A stretch of DNA of 64,000 nt from Deroplatys truncata (taxonomy: Eukaryota > Arthropoda > Insecta > Mantodea > Mantidae). Numbering within the stretch: the stretch's first letter is position 1; each line of letters opens with the position of its first letter. The notes beneath the pieces were generated by a model, which was given only the letters and a program-made list of their open reading frames with translations, was not told the DNA's origin and searched no databases. Below are positions 1-12,079 of this stretch, in pieces. The stretch spans positions 259,727,816 through 259,791,815 of the forward strand of contig CM060975.1 in the NCBI GenBank assembly GCA_030765065.1. The letters run 5' to 3'. The translations under genes and the position numbers were made by a program.

Positions 1-1269
1 CAAAATTATGGGACATTTTTAAAGACTCACAATTGACATGGGTAATAAATACTCAAATGAAATAATGAGATTATGTAATGAAAAGAGAGAAAAATATTAA
101 AAACTGCGGCATTTGGAATCTTTCAGATTCTGCTGGCAAAATCTGAATATGAACCACATAAACTGACACATTCTTTCAATAAAATAGTCAAGGAATTCAA
201 TATGCAATTATCGTCAGAAAATCAACGTTTAATACGTTTAATGATGCATAGTCAAAAACAAAGCATTAAAGCAAGTATCAATATTCAAATTTCTTGGTTG
301 TAAAATGTATATGCATTGTAAAACAAATTATATATATATTAGCAATATGAAAACGAATTCAAAACGTAAAACAAAACCAGAATCAATGATAAAATAATAC
401 AAAATAATAGCACTTCTATGTATTCCTTATGGACCATAAACAATTTTACATCATATAAGCAACAGAAAAAAAATTCTTAGATACATAGCAGGATATACGA
501 AATGCAACAAAACTTAGAGAAATATAGGCATCTGAGAAAAGCTAGGTACTAAAATTAAATTTAACAATTAAAAGTATTCGAAAAGCTCATAAGTGCATTT
601 AGGCCATATGCAGAAAACGTAGAATTCGAAAATCAGGATTGAATTACAAGTCTCAAGGCAGAAGACTCTCTGGAAGACCGAGGAAAAGATAATTTCAACG
701 ATTTTAGAGCCAATACAGGTAGAAAAGCCTAATCCGTGGAAAATAAGAAGAAAATGCGAGATGGTTTGCAGTGCAGGCAACGCGTCGTCAACGGGCGAAC
801 CGACATGACACATGTACTAGGTATTATTAGTAGACTTGCAAAACACCTGTTCGAAGTGCATCAGCACTAAGGCAGCGTGCTCTTCAGTAGAGTCTTAACG
901 AAATATGCAGGAAGAGCGAGTGCGCAATGCAGGTTAAAAATTCCATTTTTTTAATTTATAAATTGAATCTATCATTGTAGGAGTGAAATGATACTGAAAG
1001 GTGGAATAATCGAACAAGAATGAAATTTGCGGTGATCTGGATTTCAGTAGATATTTACGTTGATAAAATAAGAGAATATCAGATAAAGACCACATACCCA
1101 AGAAAATATTGAAATACCCATAAACCCGATGATAGAAGGAATGCTGGATGACAATAGAAACAATAGATCCGATTTTAATTTTAATGAGGCCAGAACGGGA
1201 TATCCCGTGCATAGGAAGAAAAACTCGATGATGAAGTTGATAGTTATGATGATAATTAAGATTATGATA
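1..1269. other. AT-rich stretch, nothing recognised
   Basis: I see no coding frame with recognisable domains, no terminal repeats and no tRNA-like boxes here. The open frames are short and stop-rich on all strands. The stretch ends at the TA target of the MITE at 1270. Confidence 0.5.
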
Positions 1270-1910
1270 TACAGGGTGAACCATTTAAGTTGAGACTGTA
1301 CAATATCTACAAAACTAAGATTTGTAAAAAGAAATGTCTTGAATAAAAGTTGCTTGATATTATGGGGGAAAGTAAATGTCAGTAGTCGTGTTTTATTTGC
1401 AGGACGTTGTAATGGTCATTTTAGGGTCAATTTAATTTTTTAAAATCGGAATTTACCTTTCTTATGTTGTATTTTTCCTCTTCATAAAAAACCCAAAACA
1501 ACATTTCTATAAAGCACTTTGCAATTGTTCTAACACCAACTTAAATAACAACGAAAATTCTGAATGGCTGTATATGAAGAGCGCAATGAGTGGATAGTCA
1601 TTTGAGGGTCAAGTTACGTTTCGTTATTGGAAACCAACATTTTTTATTTATTTCCTTATTCGTCAACACAAAATAAACAGCTTTTTATAAACAATTTTCT
1701 AATGAGAAAACAACATACAAAATATAGGTTCCCATTTAGAAAATTTAAATTGATCCTAAAATGACCATCATAACTTCCTCCAAATACAACCCGACTAATG
1801 ACATTTACTTTCTCCCATAATATCAAGCAACTTTTATTAAGGACATTTCTTTCTACAACGCTTAGTTTTGGAGATGTTGTACAGTCTCAACTTAAATGGT
1901 ACACCCTGTA
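1270..1910. mobile_element. MITE with long inverted repeats, TA target duplication
   Basis: The element runs from TACAGGGTGAACC to its complement ending CACCCTGTA, flanked by TA at 1268-1269 and 1911-1912. The two ends are inverted copies of each other for about 185 bases with scattered mismatches. There is no open frame longer than background. Length, long inverted repeats and TA duplication fit a non-autonomous Tc1/mariner-superfamily element. A second, half-length copy lies at 48849-49015, which confirms it as a dispersed family. The autonomous partner is not in this window; other elements here share only the CAGGGTG-like tip. Confidence 0.85.
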
Positions 1911-1912
1911 TA

Positions 1913-2354
1913 TAATGGTCCCATTATCCCAACAATTTCTCTTATTTGGTATTTTTTTACATTTATAATATGTACTTCTGCTGATTCAAATTATAAGTTA
2001 AAACCAAAAACTACACGACAATAAGAAATTGCAGTAAAATAAAGAGAGTGAGAAAATTACAATTAATTTTTCTCCTTTCCCGCTCTTATTTGTAATTTGT
2101 TGTATTTTGCCCAATAATTTGGGTAACTTTTGGTCATAGACACTAATTAAATGATTAAATTAATGTTTAATATTTTTTAAATATTACAATGCTCACTTAA
2201 TTACGTCTACGTGTACAATGTTTGTACTATTGTTGAATCATCGTCCACCTCTGCCGTACACATGTGGGCGTGAGGCCTGCAGTAGGATTGATAGGCTTTG
2301 GCGTTTCATGGACTGTAGTGGCTTAGATGATGATCATTTTTATTATTACTATTT
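1913..2354. other. AT-rich, nothing recognised
   Basis: No repeat or coding signal was recognised between the MITE and the CTA microsatellite. Confidence 0.4.

Positions 2355-2429
<75 letters not shown>
2355..2429 (+). repeat. (CTA)n microsatellite
   Basis: About 25 uninterrupted copies of CTA. Read as coding it gives a poly-tyrosine frame, which is an artefact of the repeat. Confidence 0.97.
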
Positions 2430-4255
2430 TTGTTGACTTGCTTTTACCCTGATTCGTCCGCGTGAATATTCACATTGTGTCAATATAATACGTAATTAGT
2501 AAGTCAGATAATTACTTATCTCGTACACCAACCACAGATTCGGAAACATTTTTTCAGTTCACGGTAATTTAATTTCCCTTACTGCGAAGTGCTTCAAGCC
2601 AGTTGCGATCTTGCCTTTCTTTTATGATAACCTAAAGCTAAATTTGTACAGTGAACAGTGTATCCTTTTTGTGTTAATTACAGAAGTGTTGCATTTCCAG
2701 TTTAAACTTAGTCCATGTTATTTCTTATGTCAACATGAGGTAGAAAACGAAGGAAAACCTTTTATTTTGTATTTAAAGCAATTACGAAAAATATACTGAA
2801 AATATATTTATACAATACTAATATGTATCAAAACTGATATTCTTACAAAATTTATATTTATCCTCCACGATAGAAAATCTAACATCTGCTTAAATAATTA
2901 AAACCTGAAGAAAAAGCTTGCATTATATAATTTACTTTCTTATGCAATCATAGATGACTTGAAGCAACACGTCCGTTTTAATTGTAAGTAGTTAAATATG
3001 CAATAACATTACACAATATTGTTTTAAATAGGTATATTGTACTAAGTGTTCTTATTCCTTTGTAGTTTTGAGGTTAGATCTATCTCCTTTAATAAATATG
3101 GCAATTACTTTCTATTCTCTACTCTTCAGGAGGAGGATTTTCTATGACTCATGTAAAACCGTAGAAGATGCTTCGTGAAGTTTCTAAGTTGTTAGATTAT
3201 GTACATTTTAAATTAGAGTATGGAAATTCTTGTACATGACACACGATGTCAAGCTCATAATACTTTTCTACTTATCACAATCACTGAAATACATTTTAGA
3301 ACGAAAGGATAAAATCAGTGGAAAAACAAAAAGGATAAACTGGAAGAACTGTATAAAGGGAAACTACAGTTGCAAGCAATAACATTGTAATATACGAAAC
3401 TAAACTAAAAGAAGTGGCATAAGCCTTCTGCATAGAAGATATGAACTATTTCTTCTGAGTGAGATATGTTGCGTTCCTACGGAAATGAAGCTGGCTTCAC
3501 TGTAGAGTTGTTTATTGACACTCCATTTCCTCCAAGGGCAGGCACAGAGCAGAGTAATAATGAGAGAGCGAATGTGGCCAACAGAGCGGACAGATAGGTT
3601 ACGCAACAACCCTTTGCGCCATTTGTGTAGACGCGTCGCTCATAATGAAGTTATTCATTTTTTTTATTGATGCTGCTGATTTAAAACACAAAACCGTAAA
3701 TTCGATGCCTCGATTACGCTTGGCGAGACCGATGATGGGCTTGTGAAAGAATTCCACAAGAGCATTTTTGTTATTGTTTTCGGTAGACTGGTAATCAAGA
3801 GATAAAAGAGTCGTCATCATTGGATTATTGTGGTTCCATATGGTTCTTTTTGTGCGTGTTTTGAAACAAAAATACAACAATGATAAGGTTAAAGTGGTAT
3901 ATGCTATTGAACTGGAGTAGAGGAGCGTATGTTATTTGTAATTTTCTATCCAGAGAGTGGGTTTCCCATTAAGGACCCCGATAACGTGGATGACAAACAG
4001 AATTGTTCATTTTTATACAATTTTTATTATTAGGATTTTATTTGTGCACTTGGCAGTGGTTAAAAAAGGTTTCAATTTGTAAACACGAATGTGTGTTTTG
4101 GAAATATCCGTTTTATTGCAGTAAATGAGTTCACAGTCGATATTTAAAAAATACTGCATTATTACGGTAAAAAATCCAACAAATCTTACTGAAGAGTTTA
4201 ACCGAGAATCTGTTTGAAAGGACTTCAGTAAAAATACACACGCTTGTATGAATTA
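2430..4255. other. AT-rich stretch, nothing recognised
   Basis: Several short open frames occur on the minus strand around 3400-3880, but none shows a family motif. No terminal repeats or tRNA-like boxes were found. It ends at the TA target of the mariner at 4256. Confidence 0.4.
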
Positions 4256-5540
4256 CGAGGGGCACTATTTTTATTTTGAGCCTAATAATTAAAACAAAGT
4301 AATTTCTGATTGAAAGCTGCTTTATTGTTCTTCAAAATATTCTCCTTTATGAGCAATACACTTTTGCATCCGTTTGAACCATTTGTCAAAGCATTTATCT
4401 AGTCTTCTTGAGCCACCCCCAAAACATGGTTTTTCAAGGCATCAACAGCTTCTTCTGCCAACGAAAATCGTTGTCCATGCAACTTATTCTTGATGTTCAG
4501 GAATAAAAAGAAGTCATTGGGTGCCAAATCAGGACTATATGGCGGATGACCCATCATCTCGATTTTTTGAGCCTTCAAATACTCTGGTGTTAGAGGAGAT
4601 GTGTGTGCGCTCATATTGTCTTGATGAAGAACTATCCTGCGGTTCTTGTTGGTTTTCCTTACTTCACCGAAGACTTCCGGCAAACAAATGGTTGTGTACC
4701 ATTCGGTATTGGCCGTTTTACGTTCCTCTAAAGGCACTGTTGCCACATGGCCAGTTTTGCTGAAAAAGCAGGCGACCATTTGCCTCGAAGTGCTTCGAGT
4801 GCGAACAACTTTTGTTGGATTTGCTTCATCTTGAAACTCCATACAGTCGACTGCTGTTTACGTTCCGGCCCATACGCATAGATCCATGATTCGTCACCTG
4901 TTACAATCTTATATACGTCTTTTGAGTCACAGCCATTGTATTTCTTGAGCATTTTTGTACACCAACCGACACGAGCATCTTTTTGAGATTGCGTCAAATT
5001 ATGTGGAATCCAACGAGAGCAAACCTTTTACACGGCTAAATAATCATGCAATATTTTATATATGCTGGTGGAACTAATGCATAGGGTTGCCTCAGTCTCA
5101 CAATATGTCGCATGACAATCTTTCATTATTAGTTTTTGCACAGCATCAATGTTTTCTGGCACAACTGATTTTGGACGACCTTCATGAACTTCATCGTTGA
5201 GCGAACGGCGGCAATGATTAAATTCGTTATACCAGCGTTTCACAGTGGAAAAAGATGGAGCTTCGTTGCCAAATGTGGAAGTTAGTTGATTGATGCACTC
5301 TTGTCTTGATAATCCACGTCGAAAGTCGTAATAAATCATTGCACGAACATTTTTACGAGTTAATTCCATGTTTTTGTTGACACAATTTTCAAGTTAGTGT
5401 AAACAAATCAAATGACGCTCTATTGACAAAATGTTTGAAGTATATTATGGTAAAAAATGTCAAACTTTCCATTGGAAACGTCAGATGACACCTACAACTT
5501 TCAGGGTTCCCAAGGCTCAAAATATAAATAGTGCCCCTCG
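4256..5540 (-). mobile_element. Full-length mariner element (1285 bp)
   Basis: The ends are about 27-base inverted repeats beginning CGAGGGGCACTATTT, with about one mismatch, flanked by TA at 4254-4255 and 5541-5542. Length and structure are those of a complete mariner. It encodes one DD34D transposase on the minus strand, spoiled by only one stop and one frameshift. Good preservation of ends, target duplication and catalytic residues suggests one of the younger insertions here. The mariner subfamily cannot be fixed by eye. Confidence 0.95.
4399..5369 (-). pseudogene. mariner transposase (DD34D), two lesions
   Basis: It starts at ATG 5369 (MELTRKNVRAMI) and ends at the stop at 4399. The N-terminal helix-turn-helix half (SFSTVKRWYNEF) is followed by the linker, the first catalytic Asp in GDESWIYAYGPE, the second in LHQDNMSAHTS and the third in YSPDLAPNDFFLF. 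Exactly 34 residues separate the second and third Asp, the mariner signature. A TAA at 5028-5030 interrupts the reading just before KVCSRWIPHNL, where the family has a sense codon. A one-base deletion near 4838 shifts the frame after STVW; the reading resumes as EFQDEANPTKVV. A functional copy would cut and paste the element at TA sites in the nucleus; this one cannot make full-length protein. Confidence 0.93.
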
Positions 5541-5959
5541 TAGATACTTCTTTTTGCTATAATTATAGGGTACAGTGCAGTAGTGCAGGGATAGTCAGAA
5601 TGCCACGTTATCCCTGACTGCTTGTCTCACTGATTGCTTCTAATATTTAGTAAGTGCTTTGCCAATTTAAGAACAAAACAAAAAAACCGGATCTCTTACA
5701 TTGCATATTCTAGCCACTTTCATTTACTTTTTAAGTTAGCTCCGCCGTAACATATGAAGCCAAATTTAGTCAAATCATTTTCTTTAGGCATATTAAATTT
5801 ACGAGAGTGATCCAGGAAGTAATGACCGTTTGAGCATTCCCGCTACGCAGTTCGCTCTCGGTCTTATATCCAACGTTGAATGATTTCCTTGACATCTTTT
5901 ATCAGTGTTATGTGAAGACCGGTCGAAACGAATGGTTATTGTGCATTCTGTGATTGTTT

Positions 5960-6305
5960 AAAATGAACTTTGTGATGGTGAGAGGTATTCCACTTTTTAA
6001 TGCTGTGAAGTTGAAACCTGAAAATAGTTACCGTCAACTACAGTAAGTGTATGGTAATACAGTAATGAACGAAAGAAATGTGAGAAAGTGGTGTGAAATG
6101 TTCAACAATGGACGAACAAATGTGTGTGACGAAAATCGATCAGGATGCCAGTCATTACAGACGATTTGAAGAGTTAGGTGAGCAACAAAATCGTGCATGA
6201 TAGGAGTGTAACTCTAGATGAGTTGCAAATTTCTTTCCCAAACATTTCTCGCTCTTTGTACTTGGTGAAATTTGTGCTCCAACATCTCGGCTGAATAGAC
6301 TGGCG
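5960..6305 (+). pseudogene. mariner-like transposase N-terminal remnant
   Basis: The reading NERNVRKWCEMFNNGRTNV is followed, after a one-base frame change near 6160, by TDDLKS, a stop, then VSNKIVHDR and FPNISRSLY. This is the N-terminal DNA-binding region of a mariner-like transposase. Stops at about 6044 and 6175 and the missing catalytic half make it a dead fragment. No terminal inverted repeats were found around it. It is a different family from the element at 4256. Confidence 0.75.
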
Positions 6306-6602
6306 GAAGCCGACTGCAATACGTGAATTCTAAAGCTCATGGACGGATATGACAAATGCCTAAGTGATAGAGGTGATAATTTTGCGAAATTTTTGTAACA
6401 TGTTTTATATATATATTAAATTTATTAAAGTCAAACGGTTGTTATTCTCGTTGAATATTTGCTAAATGCGAAGCCCCTTAGAACAATTTTAACATTTTCA
6501 TTATACCTATTTTTAAAATTTAGTACATTGTAAATTAAATTATTCATTTATTTAGAAAATGCTGTTATGACGATATGTAATTTTTAACAGTTGTCATTAA
6601 TA

Positions 6603-8006
6603 CACTGCCATTTGTGAAAATTGCAACACCAAGAAATAAACGCCTGAATTCAATGAATTTAATACCACAGGTTAGGTACATGACAAGTAAAAAACGATAA
6701 ACATTTCAAATCTATACATGGCCTTTGAGCCCTAATATTCAGTATTTGGCGTGGCCTCCATGCGCTGCAATTAAAGCTGCTATACGCATTGGCATTGAAT
6801 CAAAAAGGTTCTGAATAAGTTCCTGAGGGATTTCCCTCCACGCAGGTTGTATTCGAGCCTACAAATCCGTGACACTGGTTACAGGAGACCGTGATGCACC
6901 AGGTGGCAACCAACCGTATCTCAGACATGCTCGATGGGCGAAATGTCAGGCGAACATGCAGGCCAGGGAAGCAATGGTACCCGTTACTCTTCGAAGAAGG
7001 CTTGTACATTCCTTGCAATATATGGCGGGTATTGTCCTGTTGAAATGTGACCTGTGGAGATGCCTGAAGCAGGGAGAGTACCTCAGGCTCTACAACCACC
7101 GTTAGGTACCGGTTGCTGTTCAAAGTCGCCTCAATTCGTAGGAGGCGAGATCGGTTGTTGTAACCAATGTCGCCCCAAACCATCACACCTGGTGTTTGTC
7201 CGCTATGCCCCTCAACAATGCAGCCCTCCAGGTTGCGCTCACCGGTACCGCCGGACACGTATGCGACCATCACTGTAGGACACGTTGAAGCGGGACTCGT
7301 CCGAAAAGACTACATTTTGCCACTCAGCACTCCAGTGATGGTGTTCACGTGCCCATTGCTGTCGGATGAGCTTGTGGTTTCTGGAAAATGGAATCCGGCG
7401 TAATGGCATACATGAAACCAGTCCAACCTGCAGCAGACGGCGACGAACCGTTGATGCAGACAAGTTCACACTTGTTGCTGTGCTCCAGCGTCGAGCCAAC
7501 ACTGTGGTTGAAGCAGTACGGTCCGTTATAGTCATGCCGACAAGATGACGGTCATCCCGTGCTGTGGTCATGTTCCGTGGTCCAGTACCCGCTCTTCGCT
7601 GCGTACGACCTGCATATATCCACTGCTTCCACACACGTATCACTGTCGTAGCAGCATGCCCTAAATGAGCCGAAATGTCACGGTATGACAAACCCGCTTC
7701 CCGGAGATCGATCATTCTGCCTCGTTTGAACTCACTCACATGCCGATATGGCTTCCTTTAACTTTGACCAGGGATACTGGCACTCACTTTATTGTTTCCA
7801 CCTTGTTTGACAGCTGTTCACTGACTACACTGGGCGCAACACTGACCTTGTCGGACCGACACGAGAGGGCTCTGCTCGACCTACGTGTATCCCATCTCTC
7901 TGCAAATCTAATAACTTAATACTTGCACACTCTTCTACACTTCCACCAAGTTTGGAGTAATACGGGAAATTCTTTCTTGGTGTTGCAATTTTCAGAAACG
8001 GCAGTG
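6603..8006 (-). mobile_element. Full-length Tc1-like element (1404 bp)
   Basis: The element is bounded by roughly 32-base inverted repeats beginning CACTGCC and containing GAAAATTGCAACACCAAGAA, with two mismatches. TA lies at 6601-6602 and 8007-8008. It carries one DD34E transposase gene on the minus strand. Ends and target duplication are intact; the gene is decayed. Confidence 0.94.
6739..7739 (-). pseudogene. Tc1-like transposase (DD34E), decayed
   Basis: The N-terminal part SEFKRGRMIDLREAGLSYRD followed by HLGHAATTVIRVWKQW is a helix-turn-helix of the Tc1 type, and FSDESRFN carries the first catalytic Asp. After a frame change near 7250 the reading continues through PGVMVWGDIGYN to FQQDN with the second Asp. 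A further shift near 7005 restores CSPDISPIEHV, whose Glu lies 34 residues after the second Asp. Stops fall in that last segment (EE-stop-RV and HV-stop-DT). The C-terminus RIAALIAAHGGHAKY ends at 6739. The likely original start, upstream of the current GTG at 7739, appears to have mutated from ATG to AAG in front of PYRHVSEF; that is inference. Confidence 0.9.
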
Positions 8007-8008
8007 TA

Positions 8009-8767
8009 TTTAACTGCCAAACAAGATCTGACTTTCATGTCTGAGACGCAATAGATTTCATGACCATCGCTAAATAATATTTATAAATTATATGTGAATG
8101 GACGTTAGCCAGGATTTAGGAGTAGAAGCCGCAATTCAGCCAATAATGGCTTAGCTTCCCTCCCTGATTTCCTCGCTTGGCTTCATTACGCCAACTCACT
8201 CGCTTTCGACTATTCATAGAGAACGGATATGTTAGAGTCGTTCTATAGAAGATTACAGTCAGATGGGAAACAGGCGAAAACCAGCCAGCTGAATTTCACA
8301 AAGAAAAGTGTACCATTTACAAGCCAACAGTACCAAACTTCTGCAATAAATATCATCTTGCTTTGATGTTGTTGGATTACTATTGGAGCCAGGGGTACTA
8401 TCCCACATTGGACTTTTATAACATTTTGCAGAACCTATAAATTAAAGAACTCATTTATTAAAGCAGTGTTCCTTAGTGTTCTTAAAGGGTCACCAGGTAG
8501 CTATATTAAAACGTCATTTGTATTGTACGTAAACTGATTAATCTCATTTTCACATTTGTTTTAGATAAGGGCAATTTCCATATACATTTGTAGATTATAG
8601 TTGTTTCCAGATAATGTTTTATTAGTTGCAACTTTGTTAAAATATTTAATTATTTGCAATTTCAATTATATATTTACATTGTTTTGTTTTTAGTATGCTT
8701 TGTTTATGGCAGCCTCCAATTGGGGGAAGCTGAATTTGTTAATAAATTATGTACACATATACATATA
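8009..8767. other. AT-rich, nothing recognised
   Basis: No coding or repeat signal was recognised. It ends at the TA before the mariner-like end at 8768. Confidence 0.4.
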
Positions 8768-9340
8768 CAGGATGATTCTAAAGTATATTTGTAAGGTTTG
8801 GGGGGTGTGTTCCTTACACAGAAGCAAGAAAAATAGTTCATATAAACATATGTTCTAAAACCTTCGTTTTCGATTCATTAAAGTTCAAACTTATTAATGG
8901 AAGAACATTTTAAAATCACACATTAATCTGTTTTGACATTAACATTGTCAGCTTGTTGGGAAGTGCTCAACACATAAACTGATATAAAATGTTCGAAATG
9001 CCCTCCTTTTGCGTTTAGATACGCAATCATGGAATCACGAATTATCGCACCCCATCAAATACTTCCTGACGGTGTCAAATAGTATCGCAGGCTTCCATGA
9101 CACGTCGAAGAAGAGTTTCTTCATCCAGGTTGTCTGATGCATAAACCAATTGGTTAAGGTGACCCAGAGATAAATATCCAAAGGATTGCGGTCGGGGAAA
9201 CGTGCAGGCTTGGAACTGGTTCTCCTCCACCTCTCCATCTGTCATGCTAGATACCAGCCAGTGATCTCGAACAAAGGGACTAAAATGTGCTGGAGCCTCA
9301 TCCTGCATAAACCACACAATTCTTCTTATATACAGGGGCA
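8768..9340 (-). pseudogene. 3' end of a mariner-like element with transposase tail
   Basis: The left tip CAGGATGATTCTAAAG follows a TA and resembles the CAGGGTGATTC tips of insect mariner-like elements. On the minus strand, two overlapping frames together give VWFMQDEAPAHFSPFVRDHW (second catalytic Asp), then FPDRNPLDIYLWVTL (third Asp) and EETLLRRVMEACDTI. That is the C-terminal half of a transposase distantly related to the one at 20887-22713. The N-terminal half, first Asp and the other terminus are missing, so this is a truncated copy with several frameshifts. Confidence 0.8.
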
Positions 9341-9344
9341 TATC

Positions 9345-9837
9345 TTCTAGTAAGTCTGAGAGAGTGCTCTGAATAAAGTCTCTGCAGACAGACGAAGTGA
9401 TATATATCAGCGAGGAATCAATATAATTACACAGTATTACTCTTATTAGGAGGTAATTACACAGTAATTCAGTGTTTATTAGTGAGAGTGATTTGTGCGT
9501 TGAAAGTTGCTTTATAGGAATGGACGCGAGGTTCAGTTATACTAAAAATATTATCATTTAGTAGCGTCGTTTTCTTACCCGCATTGAGTATCATATTCTG
9601 CTTCTTTTGTGTTTATACCAAGGCTTCAACATCATATTATGTCTGTGGATCAAGTAATTAATTATTGCGCAGTTACGCGTATTATCTCGGGGAACTGTGA
9701 ATTGTATTCCTTCCACCTTGGCGAATTGCTGCACAAGACGAGGCCCACCGGTGATTAAGTTTGCCGAGGCGAATCTGCCCCACACTTGGTGCTTCAACGT
9801 GGCCTAAAGCAACACTTCATCCAACTACTGCCTCATA
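9345..9837. other. Unassigned stretch
   Basis: A 68-residue minus-strand open frame (9591-9797) matches no family I recognise. No terminal repeats were found. Confidence 0.35.
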
Positions 9838-10290
9838 GGATTGCCGTTCAATTAAGGGCCTCACGTGTGAGGCTCGCATCCGGTAGGTCCGGGGTTCAGT
9901 TTCCGTCGACCACCCACTCCGACCTTGGTTTTCGCTGGAAGAGGCGAATGTTAGGGTGGTTTCTCTTATACTACGATTCCCTTTAATTCCGTTTCCCTCT
10001 CATGTTTAGGCATGCTTTCAGGTTACGCAGCGAGAGGCAGTGACGGACAGAAGGTGTAGTTGCTTGCTCCAAGGAAGGAGTATTCTCCATGGTCACCAGA
10101 GGGCTAACTGGTGTATGGATCGCTATTCGCCCACTCTGGGCAGCTCCGACAGTCACTTGGATCATCGAGCTGGAATTGTTACGGACTTATACGCCTCTCT
10201 GCGGCCCATCTGCCTGTTGCCTGTAGCCTCCCCAAAAGGTCTGTGTAGGTCGCGGCGTGTGAGGTGTCCCTCTCCGTTGTATAATCTATC
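9838..10290 (+). repeat. SINE-like repeat A, copy 1
   Basis: A tRNA-like head has a B-box-like GGGGTTCAGTTTCC at about 9891-9904. It is followed by a body containing GGCGAATGTTAGGGTGG and ends near GTTGTATAATCTATC. The copy at 28981-29475 shares head, body and tail (CTGTAGCCTCC, TGTAGGTCG, GTATAATCTAT), so it is a dispersed family. Such elements are transcribed by RNA polymerase III from the head and mobilised by a partner LINE. Its 3' end lies against family C copy 1. Confidence 0.75.
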
Positions 10291-10311
10291 ACTGTCGTTT
10301 ATTTCTTTTCC

Positions 10312-11183
10312 TACCACGTGCATAGTAGGTAGAGAAGATATTGCATTCAACGCAAAAATTCGATATCGAGATTTCAACCGAAATACATGTTTTAAGGACT
10401 CCTTAATCCAAATAAAGCATTTTTGGAAACATGTCCATGTATGTGTGTCTGTCTGTGTGGCTGTGAACAGCATAACTCAAAAACGAAAAGTCTGTTAAAT
10501 AACAAACTTGGTATTTAAGTTCAGTATCTTCCAAGGATGCGACAGAAATATTTTCGAGAATATCTCTCCACCTCCAACAACCCCTTACATGAAACATTTT
10601 TGGAAAATTTTGATTTTCTAAAATATGGCTCTAACGATTTTGATTTAAATACCACACATTAAAGAAATTTACATGACACTATAAACTGTATATCCTGAAT
10701 TTTCAGTGAAGTCCTCTTCATTCGGAAGGAATTTTGTGTAATCTTTTATAACTGGTAAACGTTAAGCGATAGACGAAAGCTTAGTATACAAAAAAGTGTA
10801 GATCTCTTTAAACCACATAATTTATTTCAACTAAATGTATTAGTGGCATAAGCCATTTCTAGATATTCGTTATTAATGGTTCGAATTGTTCATACTTGGT
10901 CATTCTCTTTAAGCTATGTCAACATTCAGTTGTTTTTCGCGATTGCATGGAAACAGTATGGAATTTTAAAGCCAGCAGATAGCGTCCAGTTTCTTAAACA
11001 TTTGACTATCGCTGTTCTCTTTGTATCTATAACGAAATGTGTAAGTAGCTATTTCTGCAAGATTTATTTGGATTAAGCTGTAATAGATAAAATAAATAAG
11101 CTTTAGTAAGAATACTTTGTATACCCACTAAAACGATAGAAGGTAGAGAAAGTCATGTGAATGCACCACATCAGATCTTTTTT
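10312..11183 (+). repeat. Unclassified repeat family C, copy 1
   Basis: One of eight main copies of a dispersed repeat of about 850 bases. Diagnostic blocks in order are CATAGTAGGTAGAGAAG, GAGATTTCAACCGAAATAC, a TG-rich run followed by GAACAGCATAACTCAAAAAC, GGCTCTAACGATTTTGATT, CATTTGACTATCGCTG and a tail with GTAGAGAAAGTCATGTGA then CACATCAGA. No conserved protein is encoded. The ends carry a short inverted motif (ACTTTCTCTAC at the start in the best copies, GTAGAGAAAGT near the end), which could mark a DNA transposon, but no target duplication was identified. Confidence 0.85.
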
Positions 11184-11384
11184 ATACATATAGCTTATGC
11201 AAGCTATATCTTATTTTTACGTTCTCTATCACGTACACTCGGCCAAACTAAAAGTGGCCGGCCTCTGTTTTCGAAGCCCCTTTGAATATGCGCGCGGCTC
11301 ACAACCGTCAACTTCTGTGCGCCGCTTTCATTAAGTCTATAACACAAGTCACAAAGGACTGATATGGACCACGTTCACATCGTG
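11184..11384. other. Nothing recognised
   Basis: Short stretch between family C copy 1 and a tRNA-like fragment; no feature seen. Confidence 0.35.
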
Positions 11385-11440
11385 CTTGGGAGCAGTGGTT
11401 GTACGCAGGCAGCTCGAGTTCGATTCTCTGTAGTGGATTG
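11385..11440 (+). repeat. Possible tRNA-like SINE head fragment
   Basis: AGCAGTGGTTGTACGCAGG followed by CGAGTTCGATTCTC resembles degenerate A and B boxes of a polymerase III promoter. It does not fold as a tRNA. A SINE head remnant is likely but not certain. Confidence 0.35.
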
Positions 11441-11704
11441 TTATCTTTTATTTTATACAATTGGCTTTATTGTGATATAGTTAAACAATATTCCTTGTGT
11501 TACTTCATTTTATCTACAAATATATTTAAAGTAATGGTGAAATTTGTGGATAAAAAGTTAAACTGAGTATGAAACCTCCTCCCGACCGATGAATTAATGT
11601 CATTTTTGCAGTATGCCGTTATGACGAAGTATTAAATAAAAGTCAGTATCATAAAAATGAAGAAAACTTGTTATATTTTTACTCATATATTTAAAATGAA
11701 AGGG

Positions 11705-11812
11705 GAAATATTGGTTAGCTACACAGAGATTTGAACTTGCAACTTCAGGGACCGTACGCTAACACTACCACTGAGCTAATAGTGCTGCAGTAAGTGTGGC
11801 ACTTTAACGAGC
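11705..11812 (-). repeat. tRNA-like SINE head fragment
   Basis: The minus strand reads ATTAGCTCAGTGGTAG (A-box-like) then AAGTTCAAATCTCTG (B-box-like), about 35 bases apart. The putative acceptor and anticodon stems do not pair, so it is a tRNA-derived repeat head rather than a gene. Confidence 0.5.
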
Positions 11813-12079
11813 TTTAGTCAGACTTCACTTGAGAACCATATATCAATAAAGTGTGTTTTGGTTACAAATATTCAGTGTTGGAACACTCTGAAAGATCTGT
11901 CTGTTTGCAATCTCGTATATGAATTATTTTCTCGGAATACTTATGTGATTATAGTTGTGTTCCCAGTTATAACTACTACAAGAATATATGCCTATTTCTG
12001 AACAAAGTCTCTAGCGCTCACGGACGTACCCATATTTTGAGCTCCATCTCTCAGATGCCAGCCAGTTTTAAACTGACCG

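Noticed and set aside
2218..2436. Open frame with a poly-tyrosine tail
   Set aside because: The tail is the CTA microsatellite and the upstream part has no motif.
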